Source: Planctomycetota bacterium
GTDB taxonomy: Bacteria > Planctomycetota > Phycisphaerae > Phycisphaerales > SM1A02
DNA length: 64,000 bases
Assembly (NCBI GenBank): GCA_014381555.1
Contig: JACNLO010000052.1
Coordinates: 1-64,000 of the forward strand
Reading direction: 5' to 3'
Made by a program: the position numbers and the translations under genes. The notes below the pieces were generated by a model. That model saw only the letters and a list, made by a program, of their open reading frames with translations, made no database searches and was not told the origin of the DNA. Every line of letters starts with the position of its first letter. The first letter of the stretch is position 1. Shown here piece after piece: positions 7,262 to 17,515 of this stretch.

Positions 7262-8683
7262 TTAGAAGAAGAAGTCGAGAGTTTTGTAGAAAATTATTGC
7301 AAGGATTCCACCGGCGGGAATCGTGATAACCCAACTGATTGCGATATCACGAACGGTAGACATGTTTATAGCGCCAATACCACGAGCCAAGCCAACGCCA
7401 AGTACGGCGCCGACCAATGTATGTGTCGTTGAAATCGGAAGTGCTAATTTTGACGCAATAACGATTGTCGTCGCAGCACCAAACTCTGCACAAAAACCAC
7501 GGGAAGGTGTAAGTTCAGTAATTTTCTTGCCAACCGTTTCCATTACTCGCCATCCGTACGTTGCAAGACCAATCACAATTCCCACACCGCCAAGAGCTAG
7601 TGCCCACATTGGAACAACTGAAGTCGCGGCAACAGCGCCCTCTCGAATGGTTTGCACCGCAGCAGAAAGAGGACCAATTGCATTCGCCACATCGTTTGCT
7701 CCATGGGCAAACGCAACAAAACACGCGGTTAAGATTTGTAAAAAGATAAAGATTCGTTCTACTTGACGAAACTCAGTATTTGCCGAACCAAGATTCGCTC
7801 GTTTGGAAGAAGTGTCGGTTAACGCACGCGTTTCTTTCATCACAGCATCAATCGAACCCTGTTCGTCTGGATCTGCTGCCTGCCTTGCTCTTGCCAAATG
7901 TTTTAATGCTCGCTCCATTGCTCGCACTGTGTAGAGTTCTCTAGCTTGCCGCTGCTCTTCGAGAGAGTCGTCTGTCTTGTATCGTTTCAATAAAAAGACA
8001 GAAATGAAAGCGCCCGCTAAACCAACAATACTCGCAACGCCAAGAGCTGATGGAAGCGAAAGGTCAAGGTGTAGATGTTTTAACCCCTTAAATACCATCA
8101 CTAATGTCATGATGCCAAGAACAATAAAGACCATGTACGGCGTAAACTTACGCACCGCCCTTACGGGATCTGCCCTGTAAAACACTCGGTGTAAAACAAT
8201 TTGGAAAATAATGAAGCTTATTGTGCCGCTCATCAGTGGAGACACCACCCAACTTGCGGCGATTTTCCCAACCCCGGCCCACTCAACTGCGGACAGTCCG
8301 CCATACACAACACCAAAACCAACAATTGCACCAACTATTGAATGTGTTGTTGAAACAGGCCAACCAAAGTAAGAAGCAAACTGTAGCCAAAAACCTGCGG
8401 CTAACAAAGCGGACAACATGCCAAGCACAAAGGCTTGTGGGTCCCCCGCAAACAAGACGGGGTCAACAATTCCTTTTCTCACAGTATCAGAAACATGTGA
8501 ACCAACAAAAAACGCTCCGGCAAACTCTAGAATTGCTGCGAGAATAACAGCGCGTTTAAACGTAAGTGCTCCAGAACCAACGCTTGTTCCCATTGCGTTT
8601 GCAACATCGTTTGCTCCAATGTTCCACGCCATGTAAAAGCCAAACAAGATTGCTAAAATAATTAGTGCTGTTGTGTATTCCAT
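7262..8683 (-). CDS. pit: PiT-family low-affinity inorganic phosphate transporter
   Basis: 473 residues with about ten membrane helices. It has the two inverted signature repeats of PiT/PHO4 transporters, NIGANDVANAMGTSVGSGAL near residue 22 and HGANDVANAIGPLSAAV near residue 330, separated by a charged cytoplasmic loop (about 235-310). PiT carriers move metal-phosphate with protons or Na+. It is the last gene of the phosphate operon, 15 nt after the DUF47 gene, which in many bacteria is its partner. Placement under the same Pho box as pstSCAB is notable, because pit is constitutive in the classical Escherichia coli model. Confidence 0.93.
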   Translation of the reverse strand: MEYTTALIILAILFGFYMAWNIGANDVANAMGTSVGSGALTFKRAVILAAILEFAGAFFVGSHVSDTVRKGIVDPVLFAGDPQAFVLGMLSALLAAGFWLQFASYFGWPVSTTHSIVGAIVGFGVVYGGLSAVEWAGVGKIAASWVVSPLMSGTISFIIFQIVLHRVFYRADPVRAVRKFTPYMVFIVLGIMTLVMVFKGLKHLHLDLSLPSALGVASIVGLAGAFISVFLLKRYKTDDSLEEQRQARELYTVRAMERALKHLARARQAADPDEQGSIDAVMKETRALTDTSSKRANLGSANTEFRQVERIFIFLQILTACFVAFAHGANDVANAIGPLSAAVQTIREGAVAATSVVPMWALALGGVGIVIGLATYGWRVMETVGKKITELTPSRGFCAEFGAATTIVIASKLALPISTTHTLVGAVLGVGLARGIGAINMSTVRDIAISWVITIPAGGILAIIFYKTLDFFF

Positions 8684-8698
8684 CGATTCTTGGTTCTC

Positions 8699-9379
8699 TT
8701 ATTTCAGCGTCAACAACATCCGAATACGATTTGCTAGTTTTTCTGAATAATTGCTAATTCCGGCTATCTCGTGTAATAATCGTTGCCACACGAAGAAATC
8801 TCCAACAGTTAACTCGTCCTCGTGATCAAGAACATTCTTCATGAGCTTGCGTTGCATGATGTCGCACTCGTGTTCAGCGATTGCAACGCCTTCAATCATG
8901 TCGTTTACTCTGTTTGCTTCAGCGCCACCAAAACCGGATTCGATTAACGAGTCGAGCTCCCTCATAACTTCTTTAAGTTTATGGAATGCTTTTAAATTTC
9001 CATCAATATAATTTTTAAGTGGTTCAGATAATGTTTCCAACACCTTTACTGGTCGGATACTCATAAGAACGGCAATATCTTCGCCCTTGTCAGCTATTGA
9101 ATCCTGCAAACTTAAAATTTCTAAAAGTTGCCCTCGGTCGATTGCCATAAACAGCCCACGGGGTAGGTTGTTACGAATGTCGTTCTTAACTAGGTCGGCT
9201 TTGTGTTCAAGTTTTGAAATCGCACGAGCTTTTTTACTAATGTTTGATGTGTCACCACCGAGAATATCTTCAAGTAATGTTATAGCGGCCTCAACACAAT
9301 CGGATATTTTGTCTAAATGAAGTTGAAGCGGAACAAAGGGTGAGCGGCCAAACAATCTAGCCATTGCGTTTACGGGCAT
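8699..9379 (-). CDS. DUF47 / PhoU-like Pit accessory protein
   Basis: 226 residues, mostly helical, of the TIGR00153/DUF47 (PhoU_div) family: a helical bundle with acidic metal-binding helices such as LEHKADLVKNDIRNNLPRG and EHECDIMQRKLMKNVLDHED. ATG 9379 has GGAG about 6 nt upstream. DUF47 proteins are usually encoded next to pit and are thought to modulate it as PhoU does Pst. Here the operon carries both a true phoU and this second PhoU-fold protein, so each transporter has its own regulator nearby. Confidence 0.88.
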   Translation of the reverse strand: MPVNAMARLFGRSPFVPLQLHLDKISDCVEAAITLLEDILGGDTSNISKKARAISKLEHKADLVKNDIRNNLPRGLFMAIDRGQLLEILSLQDSIADKGEDIAVLMSIRPVKVLETLSEPLKNYIDGNLKAFHKLKEVMRELDSLIESGFGGAEANRVNDMIEGVAIAEHECDIMQRKLMKNVLDHEDELTVGDFFVWQRLLHEIAGISNYSEKLANRIRMLLTLK

Positions 9380-9425
9380 GGGTTATCTCCAATAATGCCA
9401 CGCACTATACCCGCCATTGTGTAGT

Positions 9426-11189
9426 TTATGGCTTTGCTGGAATCTGTATTTCGAAGGTGGAGCCGACCCCAACTTCGCTCTGAACCGTGACCTTACCTCC
9501 ATGGCTCTTGGCAACATGTTTAACAATTGCAAGACCCAGACCTGTTCCACCAGTTCCCCTACTTCGACCCTTGTCCACCCTGAAAAACCGCTCGAATATT
9601 CGGTCTTGAAGATCTTTTGGGATACCAATTCCATAATCAACAACAGATACAGAAATAGCACCCTCTCTTCGACTGCCCCTCAGTTCCACTGTGCCACCAT
9701 CTGGGCCATATCGAATAGCGTTTTGTACAAGATTCTCGACCGCTTGTTCAAGAAGTTGTGGTGAAGCATGAATGGTTAACTCGTCTTCACATTCAATTGA
9801 AATGGTTCCATTCACTTTCTCCAACTCCCTTTCGCAAGTTGATGCCACTCTCTCAAGTAGTTCTTTAACTACTACAGATTCTGTTACCGTTTGTAATTCT
9901 TCTTCGAGTCGAGCAAGTGATAACAGGTCCTCGATAATCGTCTCTAGTCGCGTGGTGTTTCTTAACACAATTGCAAGTGACTCTTTTGTAGTCGCTTCAC
10001 AATCAATCGTGTCAATAAGGGTTTCTACATATCCCCTTATTGCAGTAATTGGGGTTCGGAGTTCATGCGAAACATTGGCGGAAAAGTCGCTGCGAATACC
10101 TTCAAGTCGTTTCAGGGTTGTTACATCGTCGAGTAGTACAAGATAACCAACCAAGTCGTCTTGGTTGTCTCCAAGTGGTTGCACACTTGCAATTACCTCC
10201 CTGCTACTTCCGTCTGGGTTAAAAATAACTAATTCAAATCTTCTTGTAGCGTCACCAAGAGAGACACTCTCAATATATCCAGAAAGGTCAACATCACGAA
10301 TAAACTCCTCTAGTGCCCTCCCGCGCGGGTCAACAGATTTGGGAACGGTTAATATTTTTGTTGTGGCCTTGTTAAATGAAAGGATGTTTTTGTTGGAATC
10401 AAGTGCGATAACTCCAGTTGGCATCGACCCGAGAATTGAATCCTGTTCTTTTTTGCTGTTTTCTGCATTGTCAACCAGTGTTCCAAGGCGTGTGCCCATG
10501 GTGTTCAAGCTCTGGGCGAGTTGCTGAAATTCGTTTGTGCTCTGGGTTTCGATTCGGTGTTCTAAATCACCACTGGCAAAACGTTCTGCTCCAGAAACAA
10601 GAGTGTTAATGTTACTTGTGACAATTCGTGAAATTACTAGGGTAGTTCCAATAGTAATTAGAAGCAAAAGCGAACCAACAATTATGACTAATTCTATTGT
10701 TTTTGTAATTTCTTCTTGGACGCGCGAAGTGTCCATCGATGTTCGAATGAACCCAATGTTAGGAAGATGCTTTGCAAAATACATCATCTCCACACCTAAG
10801 GTACGGCTTCTGTGAGTTGCCCAGCCTTGGTCACCGTCCCTAAGAGCTAGTTGTACCTCTTCTCGTTGAAGATGGTTTTCCATTTCTGATGGAACACCCA
10901 TGCTGTCGGCAACAACCACTCCACCTTTGTCTATAACGGTAACTCTAAAATAATCCGAACCACCAAACTGTTTCTTAATAATTTCATCAACCTGTTTAGT
11001 TACTCCATATTCTTCTATATCAGCAAGAACAATTGGAACGAGTTTGGAAAGTGTGTCTATTGTTTGATTTTGGTGCATCGTCTCTATGCGACCAATAAAA
11101 AATACGCCAACAATAAAAACGGTGATTGTTTGTGCGACAATCAAAGAAAGAGATAGTTGCCACAAAAATGTGCGGGGAATTACTCGCAT
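9426..11189 (-). CDS. phoR: Phosphate-sensing histidine kinase PhoR
   Basis: 587 residues: membrane helix (about 10-32), a periplasmic domain of about 130 residues, a second helix (about 165-188), HAMP (to about 240), a PAS domain (about 250-350), HisKA with phospho-His in SHELRTPITAIRGY, and HATPase with N-box ENLVQNAIRYG, DYGIGIP and GTGGTGLGLAI. The long periplasmic domain makes it more like Bacillus PhoR (PhoP partner) than the short E. coli form. It overlaps phoB by 10 nt and lies downstream of pstSCAB-phoU, so its role as the phosphate-starvation kinase is well supported by context. Confidence 0.92.
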   Translation of the reverse strand: MRVIPRTFLWQLSLSLIVAQTITVFIVGVFFIGRIETMHQNQTIDTLSKLVPIVLADIEEYGVTKQVDEIIKKQFGGSDYFRVTVIDKGGVVVADSMGVPSEMENHLQREEVQLALRDGDQGWATHRSRTLGVEMMYFAKHLPNIGFIRTSMDTSRVQEEITKTIELVIIVGSLLLLITIGTTLVISRIVTSNINTLVSGAERFASGDLEHRIETQSTNEFQQLAQSLNTMGTRLGTLVDNAENSKKEQDSILGSMPTGVIALDSNKNILSFNKATTKILTVPKSVDPRGRALEEFIRDVDLSGYIESVSLGDATRRFELVIFNPDGSSREVIASVQPLGDNQDDLVGYLVLLDDVTTLKRLEGIRSDFSANVSHELRTPITAIRGYVETLIDTIDCEATTKESLAIVLRNTTRLETIIEDLLSLARLEEELQTVTESVVVKELLERVASTCERELEKVNGTISIECEDELTIHASPQLLEQAVENLVQNAIRYGPDGGTVELRGSRREGAISVSVVDYGIGIPKDLQDRIFERFFRVDKGRSRGTGGTGLGLAIVKHVAKSHGGKVTVQSEVGVGSTFEIQIPAKP

Positions 11190-11884
11190 TGATTATCTGC
11201 CTCGTTTAAGCGATACCCAACACCGCGCACTGTTTCAACCACCGACGCGAGTGTTCCAAGTTTTTTTCTAAGCGACGTAACGTGCACGTCAATTGTTCGG
11301 CTTGGAAAACCAGATGATTCCCCGTGAGTTGATTGGGCAATCTGTTCCCGTGTCCTAACAAAGCCGGGACGACGTGCCAAATAGTACAAAATCCCATATT
11401 CTGTTGTTGTCAAATGTGTAACACTTCCATCACACACAACCTTGTGCTTGTCGTTGTCAATTACTAAATCACCGCCAAAGAGTGAAATTATATTGTTTGT
11501 GCTTTTGGATTCTTGTCTGCGAAGTACTGCGCGTACTCGGGCAAGCAAAACTTTTGGACTAAATGGTTTTGTGACATAATCGGTTGCTCCAAGTTCAAGC
11601 CCCGAAACAATATCTGACTCATCTCCAAGGGCTGAAACAACAATGATTGGAATATCACTTGTATCACTTTGTGCTTTTAGTTTTTTACAAATGTCCAAAC
11701 CAGACATATCTGGCAACATAAGATCTAGCAAAATAAGGACTGGTTTTGTTTTTTTAATTGACAAGAATGCCGACTTGCCATCACCTGCAATTTCTGCATC
11801 AAAGTTTGCGCGCTGAAGATTCGTTTTCTGTAACGCCGCGATTTCTGGCTCGTCTTCAATGATTAGTATTTGTTTGCTTGCCAT
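11180..11884 (-). CDS. phoB: Phosphate regulon response regulator PhoB
   Basis: 234 residues: receiver domain with acidic pocket E10-D11, phospho-acceptor D54 (LLDLMLPDM), switch residue S84 in place of Thr and K106 (VTKPF), then an OmpR/PhoB winged helix with the recognition segment TIDVHVTSLRKKLG and wing VRGVGYRL. It is expected to bind the four-unit Pho box upstream of this operon (17532-17571), giving autoregulation. The gene lies 8 nt after phoU. Confidence 0.93.
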   Translation of the reverse strand: MASKQILIIEDEPEIAALQKTNLQRANFDAEIAGDGKSAFLSIKKTKPVLILLDLMLPDMSGLDICKKLKAQSDTSDIPIIVVSALGDESDIVSGLELGATDYVTKPFSPKVLLARVRAVLRRQESKSTNNIISLFGGDLVIDNDKHKVVCDGSVTHLTTTEYGILYYLARRPGFVRTREQIAQSTHGESSGFPSRTIDVHVTSLRKKLGTLASVVETVRGVGYRLNEADNQCE

Positions 11885-11892
11885 TTGTTTGA

Positions 11893-12537
11893 TTAAGAGT
11901 GTCGAGTGTTTTCGCCCTCAACGGCGAATATAACATCTTCTGCAATATTTGTTGCCATATCTGCAATTCGTTCTATTTTTGATGCAATTGTTATCAAACT
12001 GATTGACGTTGCTGTTAACTTTGCTGCGTTTTGCTGTGCCCAAAAAAGTACTTTTCGGCGCAAATCGTCCACTTCATCGTCTGCCTCTCTAACCTTCCTT
12101 GCAAGAATGGTGTCGTCATGGGCGAGTGATTCTATTGCATTGTGAATCATCTTAATGGTTGCTTTCATCATTTCTGGAACCGATTCTGGCACAGTGAACG
12201 ACTCTTGAGCTTTTGTTATTTTTGAGCCACGTTTTGCTATACCTACAGCCAAATCCGCAATTCGTTCAAGACTTGTATTTATACGCATAACCGAAATAAC
12301 AAAACGCAAATCAGAAGCAACTGGATGATCAAGTGCAAGTATTTCAAGGCACTCTGCTTCAATATCGAGTTCCATGTCGTTAATTTGTTCTTCATCAACC
12401 CGAACTTCTTTGCCAATAGTTCGGTCCTGCTCAACTATCGACTGGAATGCTCTTGTGATCTGTTGCTCAACCCGACCGCCCATTAGTAAAATGCTTTTTC
12501 TTAATCCGTTAATGTCTTTTGTGGTTTTTTGTTGCAT
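11893..12537 (-). CDS. phoU: PhoU, negative regulator of Pst/PhoR signalling
   Basis: 214 residues with two three-helix PhoU repeats; metal-binding acidic motifs appear as ELDIEAECLEILALDHPVA and EVDDLRRKVL. PhoU links the Pst transporter to the PhoR kinase and prevents kinase activation when phosphate is plentiful. It sits 3 nt after pstB, the usual position. Confidence 0.92.
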   Translation of the reverse strand: MQQKTTKDINGLRKSILLMGGRVEQQITRAFQSIVEQDRTIGKEVRVDEEQINDMELDIEAECLEILALDHPVASDLRFVISVMRINTSLERIADLAVGIAKRGSKITKAQESFTVPESVPEMMKATIKMIHNAIESLAHDDTILARKVREADDEVDDLRRKVLFWAQQNAAKLTATSISLITIASKIERIADMATNIAEDVIFAVEGENTRHS

Positions 12538-12540
12538 TGT

Positions 12541-13311
12541 TTATCCAAACCGACCACTGATGTAGTCCTCTGTTTTCTTTTCTTTTGGGTTAGTAAATAT
12601 TGTTTTTGTGTCGTTGGTTTCGATAACTTCACCATCACAGAAAAATGCTGTCTGTGAAGATACCCTTGACGCTTGTTGCATATTGTGTGTCACAATCACG
12701 ATGGTGTATTCTTTTTGGAGCCGCAAAATCAATTCTTCAATTTTAGCCGTTGCCCCTGGGTCAAGTGCTGAAGCGGGTTCGTCCATAAGCAAAACCTCTG
12801 GTTCAACTGCAAGTGCGCGTGCTATACAAAGTCGTTGTTGCTGACCGCCCGAGAGGCCCATTGCTGACTTTTTTAGGCGGTCTTTTACTTCGTCCCAAAG
12901 TGCGGCGTGCCTCAAACTGTTTTCAACAATTTCATCAAGTTCGGGTTTTGGGATTTTGTAATGTAGTTTTGGACCAAACGCCACATTGTCATAAATGGAT
13001 TTGGGAAAAGGATTTGGTTTTTGAAAAACCATTCCAACTCTTCTTCGAAGGTCAACAACATCAATTTGTTTTTGTAGAACGTTTTCACCATCTAGTTCAA
13101 GGTGTCCATCAGCTCTTGCTCCATCAACCATGTCGTTCATCCTATTTACCCAACGCAAAAAGGTTGACTTTCCACAACCAGACGGACCAATGAGTGCTGT
13201 AACACTATTTCTCGGTACTTCAAGATGAATATCAAGAAGTGCTTGGAATTCACCATACCAAGCACAAAAATCTCGAACGCTTAAAACTGATTCTTGTTTC
13301 ACTGTACTCAA
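12541..13311 (-). CDS. pstB: Phosphate ABC transporter ATP-binding protein PstB
   Basis: 256 residues with Walker [10 protein letters not shown] (42-50), Q-loop in [17 protein letters not shown], signature LSGGQQQRL, Walker [14 protein letters not shown] and the H-loop in [11 protein letters not shown]. The VFQKPNPFP segment is diagnostic of PstB. Its ATG overlaps the pstA stop by 4 nt. It powers PstCA-mediated uptake. Confidence 0.95.
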   Translation of the reverse strand: MSTVKQESVLSVRDFCAWYGEFQALLDIHLEVPRNSVTALIGPSGCGKSTFLRWVNRMNDMVDGARADGHLELDGENVLQKQIDVVDLRRRVGMVFQKPNPFPKSIYDNVAFGPKLHYKIPKPELDEIVENSLRHAALWDEVKDRLKKSAMGLSGGQQQRLCIARALAVEPEVLLMDEPASALDPGATAKIEELILRLQKEYTIVIVTHNMQQASRVSSQTAFFCDGEVIETNDTKTIFTNPKEKKTEDYISGRFG

Positions 13312-14243
13312 TTCCTTTGGTATCTATATCTGATAAACGCAGCCACTCCGTTAAAGGCAAGCAAGACAGCAAGCAACACAATAATTGCAGATGCTGCAAC
13401 GGCATGAAATTCTTCTTGGGGGCGACCAGCCCAGTTATAAATTTGTAGTGGCATCGCCGTAAAATCATCAAAGACGTTTGCAGGAACAAAACGGATAAAC
13501 AAAAAACCGCCGATGACAAGAATTGGCGCCGCTTCACCAATTGCTCTACTTGTTGATAAAATTGCGCCGGTTAATATTCCTGGCGCAGACCTTGGTAACA
13601 CAACTTTGCGAACGGTCTCCCACCTAGTTGCCCCCATTGCCAACGATGCCTCCCGAAGAGAACTAGGAACTGCACGAACTGCCTCTCTGGTGCTGACTAT
13701 GACAATCGGCAAAACAACTAACGCAAGCGTTAAACCGCCGACCAAAACGCTGCTCCCAAATGGCAAACGGAAGTACCAGAAAGAAATTGGATCTCCAATT
13801 TCTACAAGTGGATTATTCATGGTTCCAAAAAGCCCAAGCATTCTTGCAAAAACTGTCAAACCAATAATTCCATAAACAATAGATGGAACGCCCGCTAAGT
13901 TTGCTATGTTCAACTCCAAGAATCGAGTTATTCGATTGTTTGGTGCAAACTCTTCCAAATAGACCGCTGTTGCTACGCCAACAGGAAGGGATGTAATTAC
14001 ACATATAGAACAAAGCCAAACCGTTCCCCAAAGAGCGGCTTTGATTCCAGCTTTTTCTGGATGTCTTGATGCGTAACTTGAAATCAAATCCCAATCAAGG
14101 TGTGCAAAGCCCTGGTTTGCAATCGTTATAAGAAGAACCGCCAGTGCCGTAACCGAAAGCGTTGTTACTATTACACAGAACAAAACAAACAATTTGTTTT
14201 TTAACTGTTTTGTTCCATGGCTTTTAGCAATTCGTGATTTCAT
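13308..14243 (-). CDS. pstA: Phosphate ABC transporter permease PstA
   Basis: 311 residues, six membrane helices, with the EAA-type coupling loop [20 protein letters not shown] and the PstA-typical [13 protein letters not shown]- and C-termini are basic and cytoplasmic. It forms the channel with PstC. Four-nucleotide overlaps with pstC and pstB indicate translational coupling. Confidence 0.95.
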   Translation of the reverse strand: MKSRIAKSHGTKQLKNKLFVLFCVIVTTLSVTALAVLLITIANQGFAHLDWDLISSYASRHPEKAGIKAALWGTVWLCSICVITSLPVGVATAVYLEEFAPNNRITRFLELNIANLAGVPSIVYGIIGLTVFARMLGLFGTMNNPLVEIGDPISFWYFRLPFGSSVLVGGLTLALVVLPIVIVSTREAVRAVPSSLREASLAMGATRWETVRKVVLPRSAPGILTGAILSTSRAIGEAAPILVIGGFLFIRFVPANVFDDFTAMPLQIYNWAGRPQEEFHAVAASAIIVLLAVLLAFNGVAAFIRYRYQRN

Positions 14244-15148
14244 GTGTAGACCTCTTTGTATCTACGAGAAACAGTGTGACCAATCCAAGTTAACAGAAGT
14301 GTCATTACGAACAGTGTTGCGGCTACTGCATAACTTGATCTATATTCAACCCCAATTGCATCAGTATCTCCCAAGAATATTTGAACCATGTAGGCGGTCA
14401 TCGTCTGGACTTGATTTCCTGGGTTTAGCGTAAGTTGAGCGAGGTTTCCTGCTGCTAGTGCAACAATCATTGTTTCTCCAACAGCACGAGAAATGGAAAG
14501 AAGGCAAGACGAAACCACTCCTGAAAGTGCTGCAGGAAACACAACTTTCACAGAAGTGTCTAATTTTGTTCCTCCAAGAGCAAAGGAACCTTCGCGAAGC
14601 GAATCCGGAACACTCTGTATTGCGTCTTCTGACATAGATGTGACGATTGGAATGCACATAATGCCAACCGCAATGCCTGCACTAAGGGCGTTGTAGACAT
14701 CAACCCCAGAAAAAATGGTTTGGATTGCAGGGGTGATAACTGTCAGCGCAAAAAATCCGTAAACAACAGTGGGAACACCTGCAAGAATTTCAAGAATTGG
14801 TTTTAGGAAATTGCGAATCGGAGATGGCGCATATTCTGCTAAAAAAATTGCAGTTACAACACCACACGGAATTGCAAGAAGTGCTGCTACTGCTGTAACA
14901 AGCATCGTTCCACAAATTAGAGGCCAAATGCCAAAGTGTTTCTCGTTTCCAAGCAGTGGAGACCACTTTGTTCCAAACAAAAACTCTGAGACGCTAACTT
15001 CTGGTAGTGAAAAAAAACGCCACGCCTCAGTGCCAAGCACAAACACGATTGCAATTGTTGTAATAACTGAAATCGTGGTCGCGCTAGCAAGAGAAATTCG
15101 GGCAAGCCGATCTTTTGCTCTCTTGATGGATGGTGTTTTTTTTCTCAC
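14240..15148 (-). CDS. pstC: Phosphate ABC transporter permease PstC
   Basis: 302 residues with six helices, the PstC segment SEFLFGTKWSPLL in the first periplasmic loop, AGVPTVVYGFFAL, and coupling loop EGSFALGGTKLDTSVKVVFP. It overlaps pstS and pstA by 4 nt on either side. Confidence 0.95.
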   Translation of the reverse strand: MRKKTPSIKRAKDRLARISLASATTISVITTIAIVFVLGTEAWRFFSLPEVSVSEFLFGTKWSPLLGNEKHFGIWPLICGTMLVTAVAALLAIPCGVVTAIFLAEYAPSPIRNFLKPILEILAGVPTVVYGFFALTVITPAIQTIFSGVDVYNALSAGIAVGIMCIPIVTSMSEDAIQSVPDSLREGSFALGGTKLDTSVKVVFPAALSGVVSSCLLSISRAVGETMIVALAAGNLAQLTLNPGNQVQTMTAYMVQIFLGDTDAIGVEYRSSYAVAATLFVMTLLLTWIGHTVSRRYKEVYT

Positions 15149-16125
15149 TCGTAAACAGATTCAAGTGCTCCGTGCACCTTTTCTCCTTTGTCATCAATAA
15201 ACTGTGTTCCAGTTTTACGAGAAGCAATGTTTTTCTTTACTCTGTCATACAACTCTTGGGGTAATCGAACATATCCGACTTCTTCAGCCATATCGCCCGC
15301 GTTTTCTATGTAATAGTCAACAAATACCTTTACCGCCGGTTTGTCTAACGCGGTTTTCTTTACGTAAATAAAGAGCGGGCGACTGAATGGTGCATATTCG
15401 CCGCTTTCAATTGTTTTTTTGTTTGGTATCACATTTGTTTTGCCGTTGTTTATGGCGACTGCTTTCAACTTATCTTTGTTCTCAAAATAATATGCACACC
15501 CAAAAAATCCGATTCCTCCCTTGTCGCCAGAAACGCCGCGAACAAGAACATTGTCGTCCTCGGATACCGACATATCGCTTCGAATGGAACCCTTCTTGCC
15601 CGCAACTACTTCTTTGAAATAATCAAAAGTACCTGAGTCCGTCCCAGGTGAATACATTTTAATTGGAATGGTTGGCCAAGATGAGTCCAAATCATTCCAT
15701 GTTTTTATTGTTGATCCATCAAGGTATATTTTCTTGAGTTGGTCAACTGTAAGTGTGTCGCACCAGTCGTTGTTTTTGTTAATAACGATTGTTAAACCGT
15801 CGTAGGCAACTGGTACTTCGATAAACTCCAGACCCAACTCATCACAAAGTTTTTGCTCTTTTGCTTTGATTGGTCTAGAGGCGTCTGAAATATCTGTCTC
15901 GCCCGCTGAAAATCGTTTGAAGCCACCGCCGGTTCCAGAGATACCCACTGTTACTCGAACGCGAGGGGCTTCCTCTGCAAATTCTTCGGCGATGGCTTCG
16001 GTGATTGGATAGACGGTGGAGGAACCGTCTATTTTTACCGTACCTGTTAGGCGGCTGTTGTCATCGGCTGATGCAACAACTGCTAATGATGCGGTGAGAA
16101 GAGTTGTTAATAGTATTTTTATCAT
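15145..16125 (-). CDS. pstS: Periplasmic phosphate-binding protein PstS
   Basis: 326 residues with a signal peptide ([20 protein letters not shown]) and no lipobox, so it is probably a free periplasmic protein. Phosphate-binding loops are visible: [39 protein letters not shown] and [13 protein letters not shown]. An AAGGA lies about 9 nt before the ATG. It delivers phosphate to PstCA and is the first pst gene after the porin. Confidence 0.95.
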   Translation of the reverse strand: MIKILLTTLLTASLAVVASADDNSRLTGTVKIDGSSTVYPITEAIAEEFAEEAPRVRVTVGISGTGGGFKRFSAGETDISDASRPIKAKEQKLCDELGLEFIEVPVAYDGLTIVINKNNDWCDTLTVDQLKKIYLDGSTIKTWNDLDSSWPTIPIKMYSPGTDSGTFDYFKEVVAGKKGSIRSDMSVSEDDNVLVRGVSGDKGGIGFFGCAYYFENKDKLKAVAINNGKTNVIPNKKTIESGEYAPFSRPLFIYVKKTALDKPAVKVFVDYYIENAGDMAEEVGYVRLPQELYDRVKKNIASRKTGTQFIDDKGEKVHGALESVYE

Positions 16126-16151
16126 GATTATTAATCCTTTATTTCTGTTTG

Positions 16152-17477
16152 TCAGAAGAGTAGTTGCAGTTGGGTTCTAATCAACATTTGGCCATCTTCG
16201 CCAGTGTTATCAGCACGCCAACCGTTTCCAGACGAAACCCAATAAGCAGAAGAGATACCTGAACCACCGCCCTCGGAGAGTGTTTTTCCTGCCCACCCAA
16301 TATCGGTAGTCCATTTAACATTGTTGCTTCCAGAAACAGGCCAGTAGTTGAAACCCACACGAAACACATCTACATCCATGTTCTCTCCGTTTACTTCGCC
16401 CTCTAAATATTGGGCAAAAACTTCGGTGTTATCGTTGATGAGGAACCCGCCTTGAATAAGCCAACCAGACGAATCTTGTTCTGTTGCACCATCTTTTGCT
16501 GTTGTATCTACGATATACGCAAACACGTTCCATCCATCGCCTCTCCACGTTGCATCAACCGTCCACCCGCTATTTTTTTTGCCAGCAGCATTTCCATATT
16601 CAAATGCCGTGTCATCTGTATCGTAGTTTTCATATGAAACGCCAAGGAGAAGGCCCCTCTTCGCTCCAGCTTTTGATGTGAGGTAATCAAAATCTTTCAT
16701 GCTCGCTTCGCCGAACCGAAGTTCACCGCGAAGAACCCATGCATTTGTTGTTGCACCTAGTGCTGCTGTGTTAGACCTATGTGGGCCGTCTGTATATTGT
16801 GCCAACAGTTTAATGTCATCGTTTTTCCAGCCGAATTCGATGCCTTGTGACCAACCATATGTAAACGCGTTGTTAATCATTGATCGTTCAACCGTTAATT
16901 GTTTGCTTGACGAAACTATGTTTTCACGAAGAAAGTTTTGTTTAAATTGGCCAAACTTAAACCAACTTCCATCATCAAATTTCTTTTGAATATATGCGTC
17001 TTCGGTGTTTGAACCTCCACCACGACCCCAAGTTGTAGTAATTTTGTATTGCCAAGATGGGTCAAAAACGTGTCCTGAAAATTTAAGTTTGGTGCGCCTT
17101 TGTTCAAAGCCATGTTGTGAAGTTTGTTCACCTGCATCGTTGTAAAGCCAACGAGTTTGAAGTTGTCCGTTAATTTTTAATTTCCAGTTGCCATCCGCTG
17201 ATGTTAAAAATGCGCCTTTGTCGTACCCCGCCAATGCGCCATCGCCCAACAGACTTGAGCGGGTGTCAGCATCTGCAAGAACATCGTGAACAAGCGATCG
17301 AACTTCGTCTGCTCGTTGGTTGTTGAGCCAAGCATCATAGTTGGTGTTTTTTAGTTCAGCGACTTCGTTTCGAAGTTCTTGAACAAGGTTTGTTAGCGTT
17401 TCGATTTTGCTATCTTGCTTGCTGTCTTGAGTGCCAGTCACGGCAACCAGTGTTAACAGGGTTGTTGATACGAACAT
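16152..17477 (-). CDS. Phosphate-selective porin (OprO/OprP family)
   Basis: 441 residues: signal peptide, a short coiled coil (about residues 22-45, IETLTNLVQELRNEVAELKN), then an OprO/P-type barrel that begins WKLKINGQLQTRWLYNDA and ends LIRTQLQLLF with terminal Phe. Typical elements are RRTKLKFSGHVFDPSWQYKI and FKFGQFKQNFLRE. The N-terminal coiled coil plus barrel is common in planctomycete porins. It is the first gene of the phosphate operon, 55 nt downstream of the Pho box, and supplies phosphate across the outer membrane to PstS. Confidence 0.88.
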   Translation of the reverse strand: MFVSTTLLTLVAVTGTQDSKQDSKIETLTNLVQELRNEVAELKNTNYDAWLNNQRADEVRSLVHDVLADADTRSSLLGDGALAGYDKGAFLTSADGNWKLKINGQLQTRWLYNDAGEQTSQHGFEQRRTKLKFSGHVFDPSWQYKITTTWGRGGGSNTEDAYIQKKFDDGSWFKFGQFKQNFLRENIVSSSKQLTVERSMINNAFTYGWSQGIEFGWKNDDIKLLAQYTDGPHRSNTAALGATTNAWVLRGELRFGEASMKDFDYLTSKAGAKRGLLLGVSYENYDTDDTAFEYGNAAGKKNSGWTVDATWRGDGWNVFAYIVDTTAKDGATEQDSSGWLIQGGFLINDNTEVFAQYLEGEVNGENMDVDVFRVGFNYWPVSGSNNVKWTTDIGWAGKTLSEGGGSGISSAYWVSSGNGWRADNTGEDGQMLIRTQLQLLF

Positions 17478-17515
17478 GTGTACTTCTCCTTTAAGTTAAG
17501 TATTGTTGTTAGTGA

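Noticed and set aside
7323-7766. 147-codon open frame antisense to pit
   Set aside because: It mirrors the codon pattern of the certain pit gene on the other strand, with no ribosome site and no homology.
9380-9425. Separate promoter for DUF47-pit in the 46-nt gap
   Set aside because: No recognisable -35/-10 pair or Pho-box unit was seen there; a promoter within phoR cannot be excluded.
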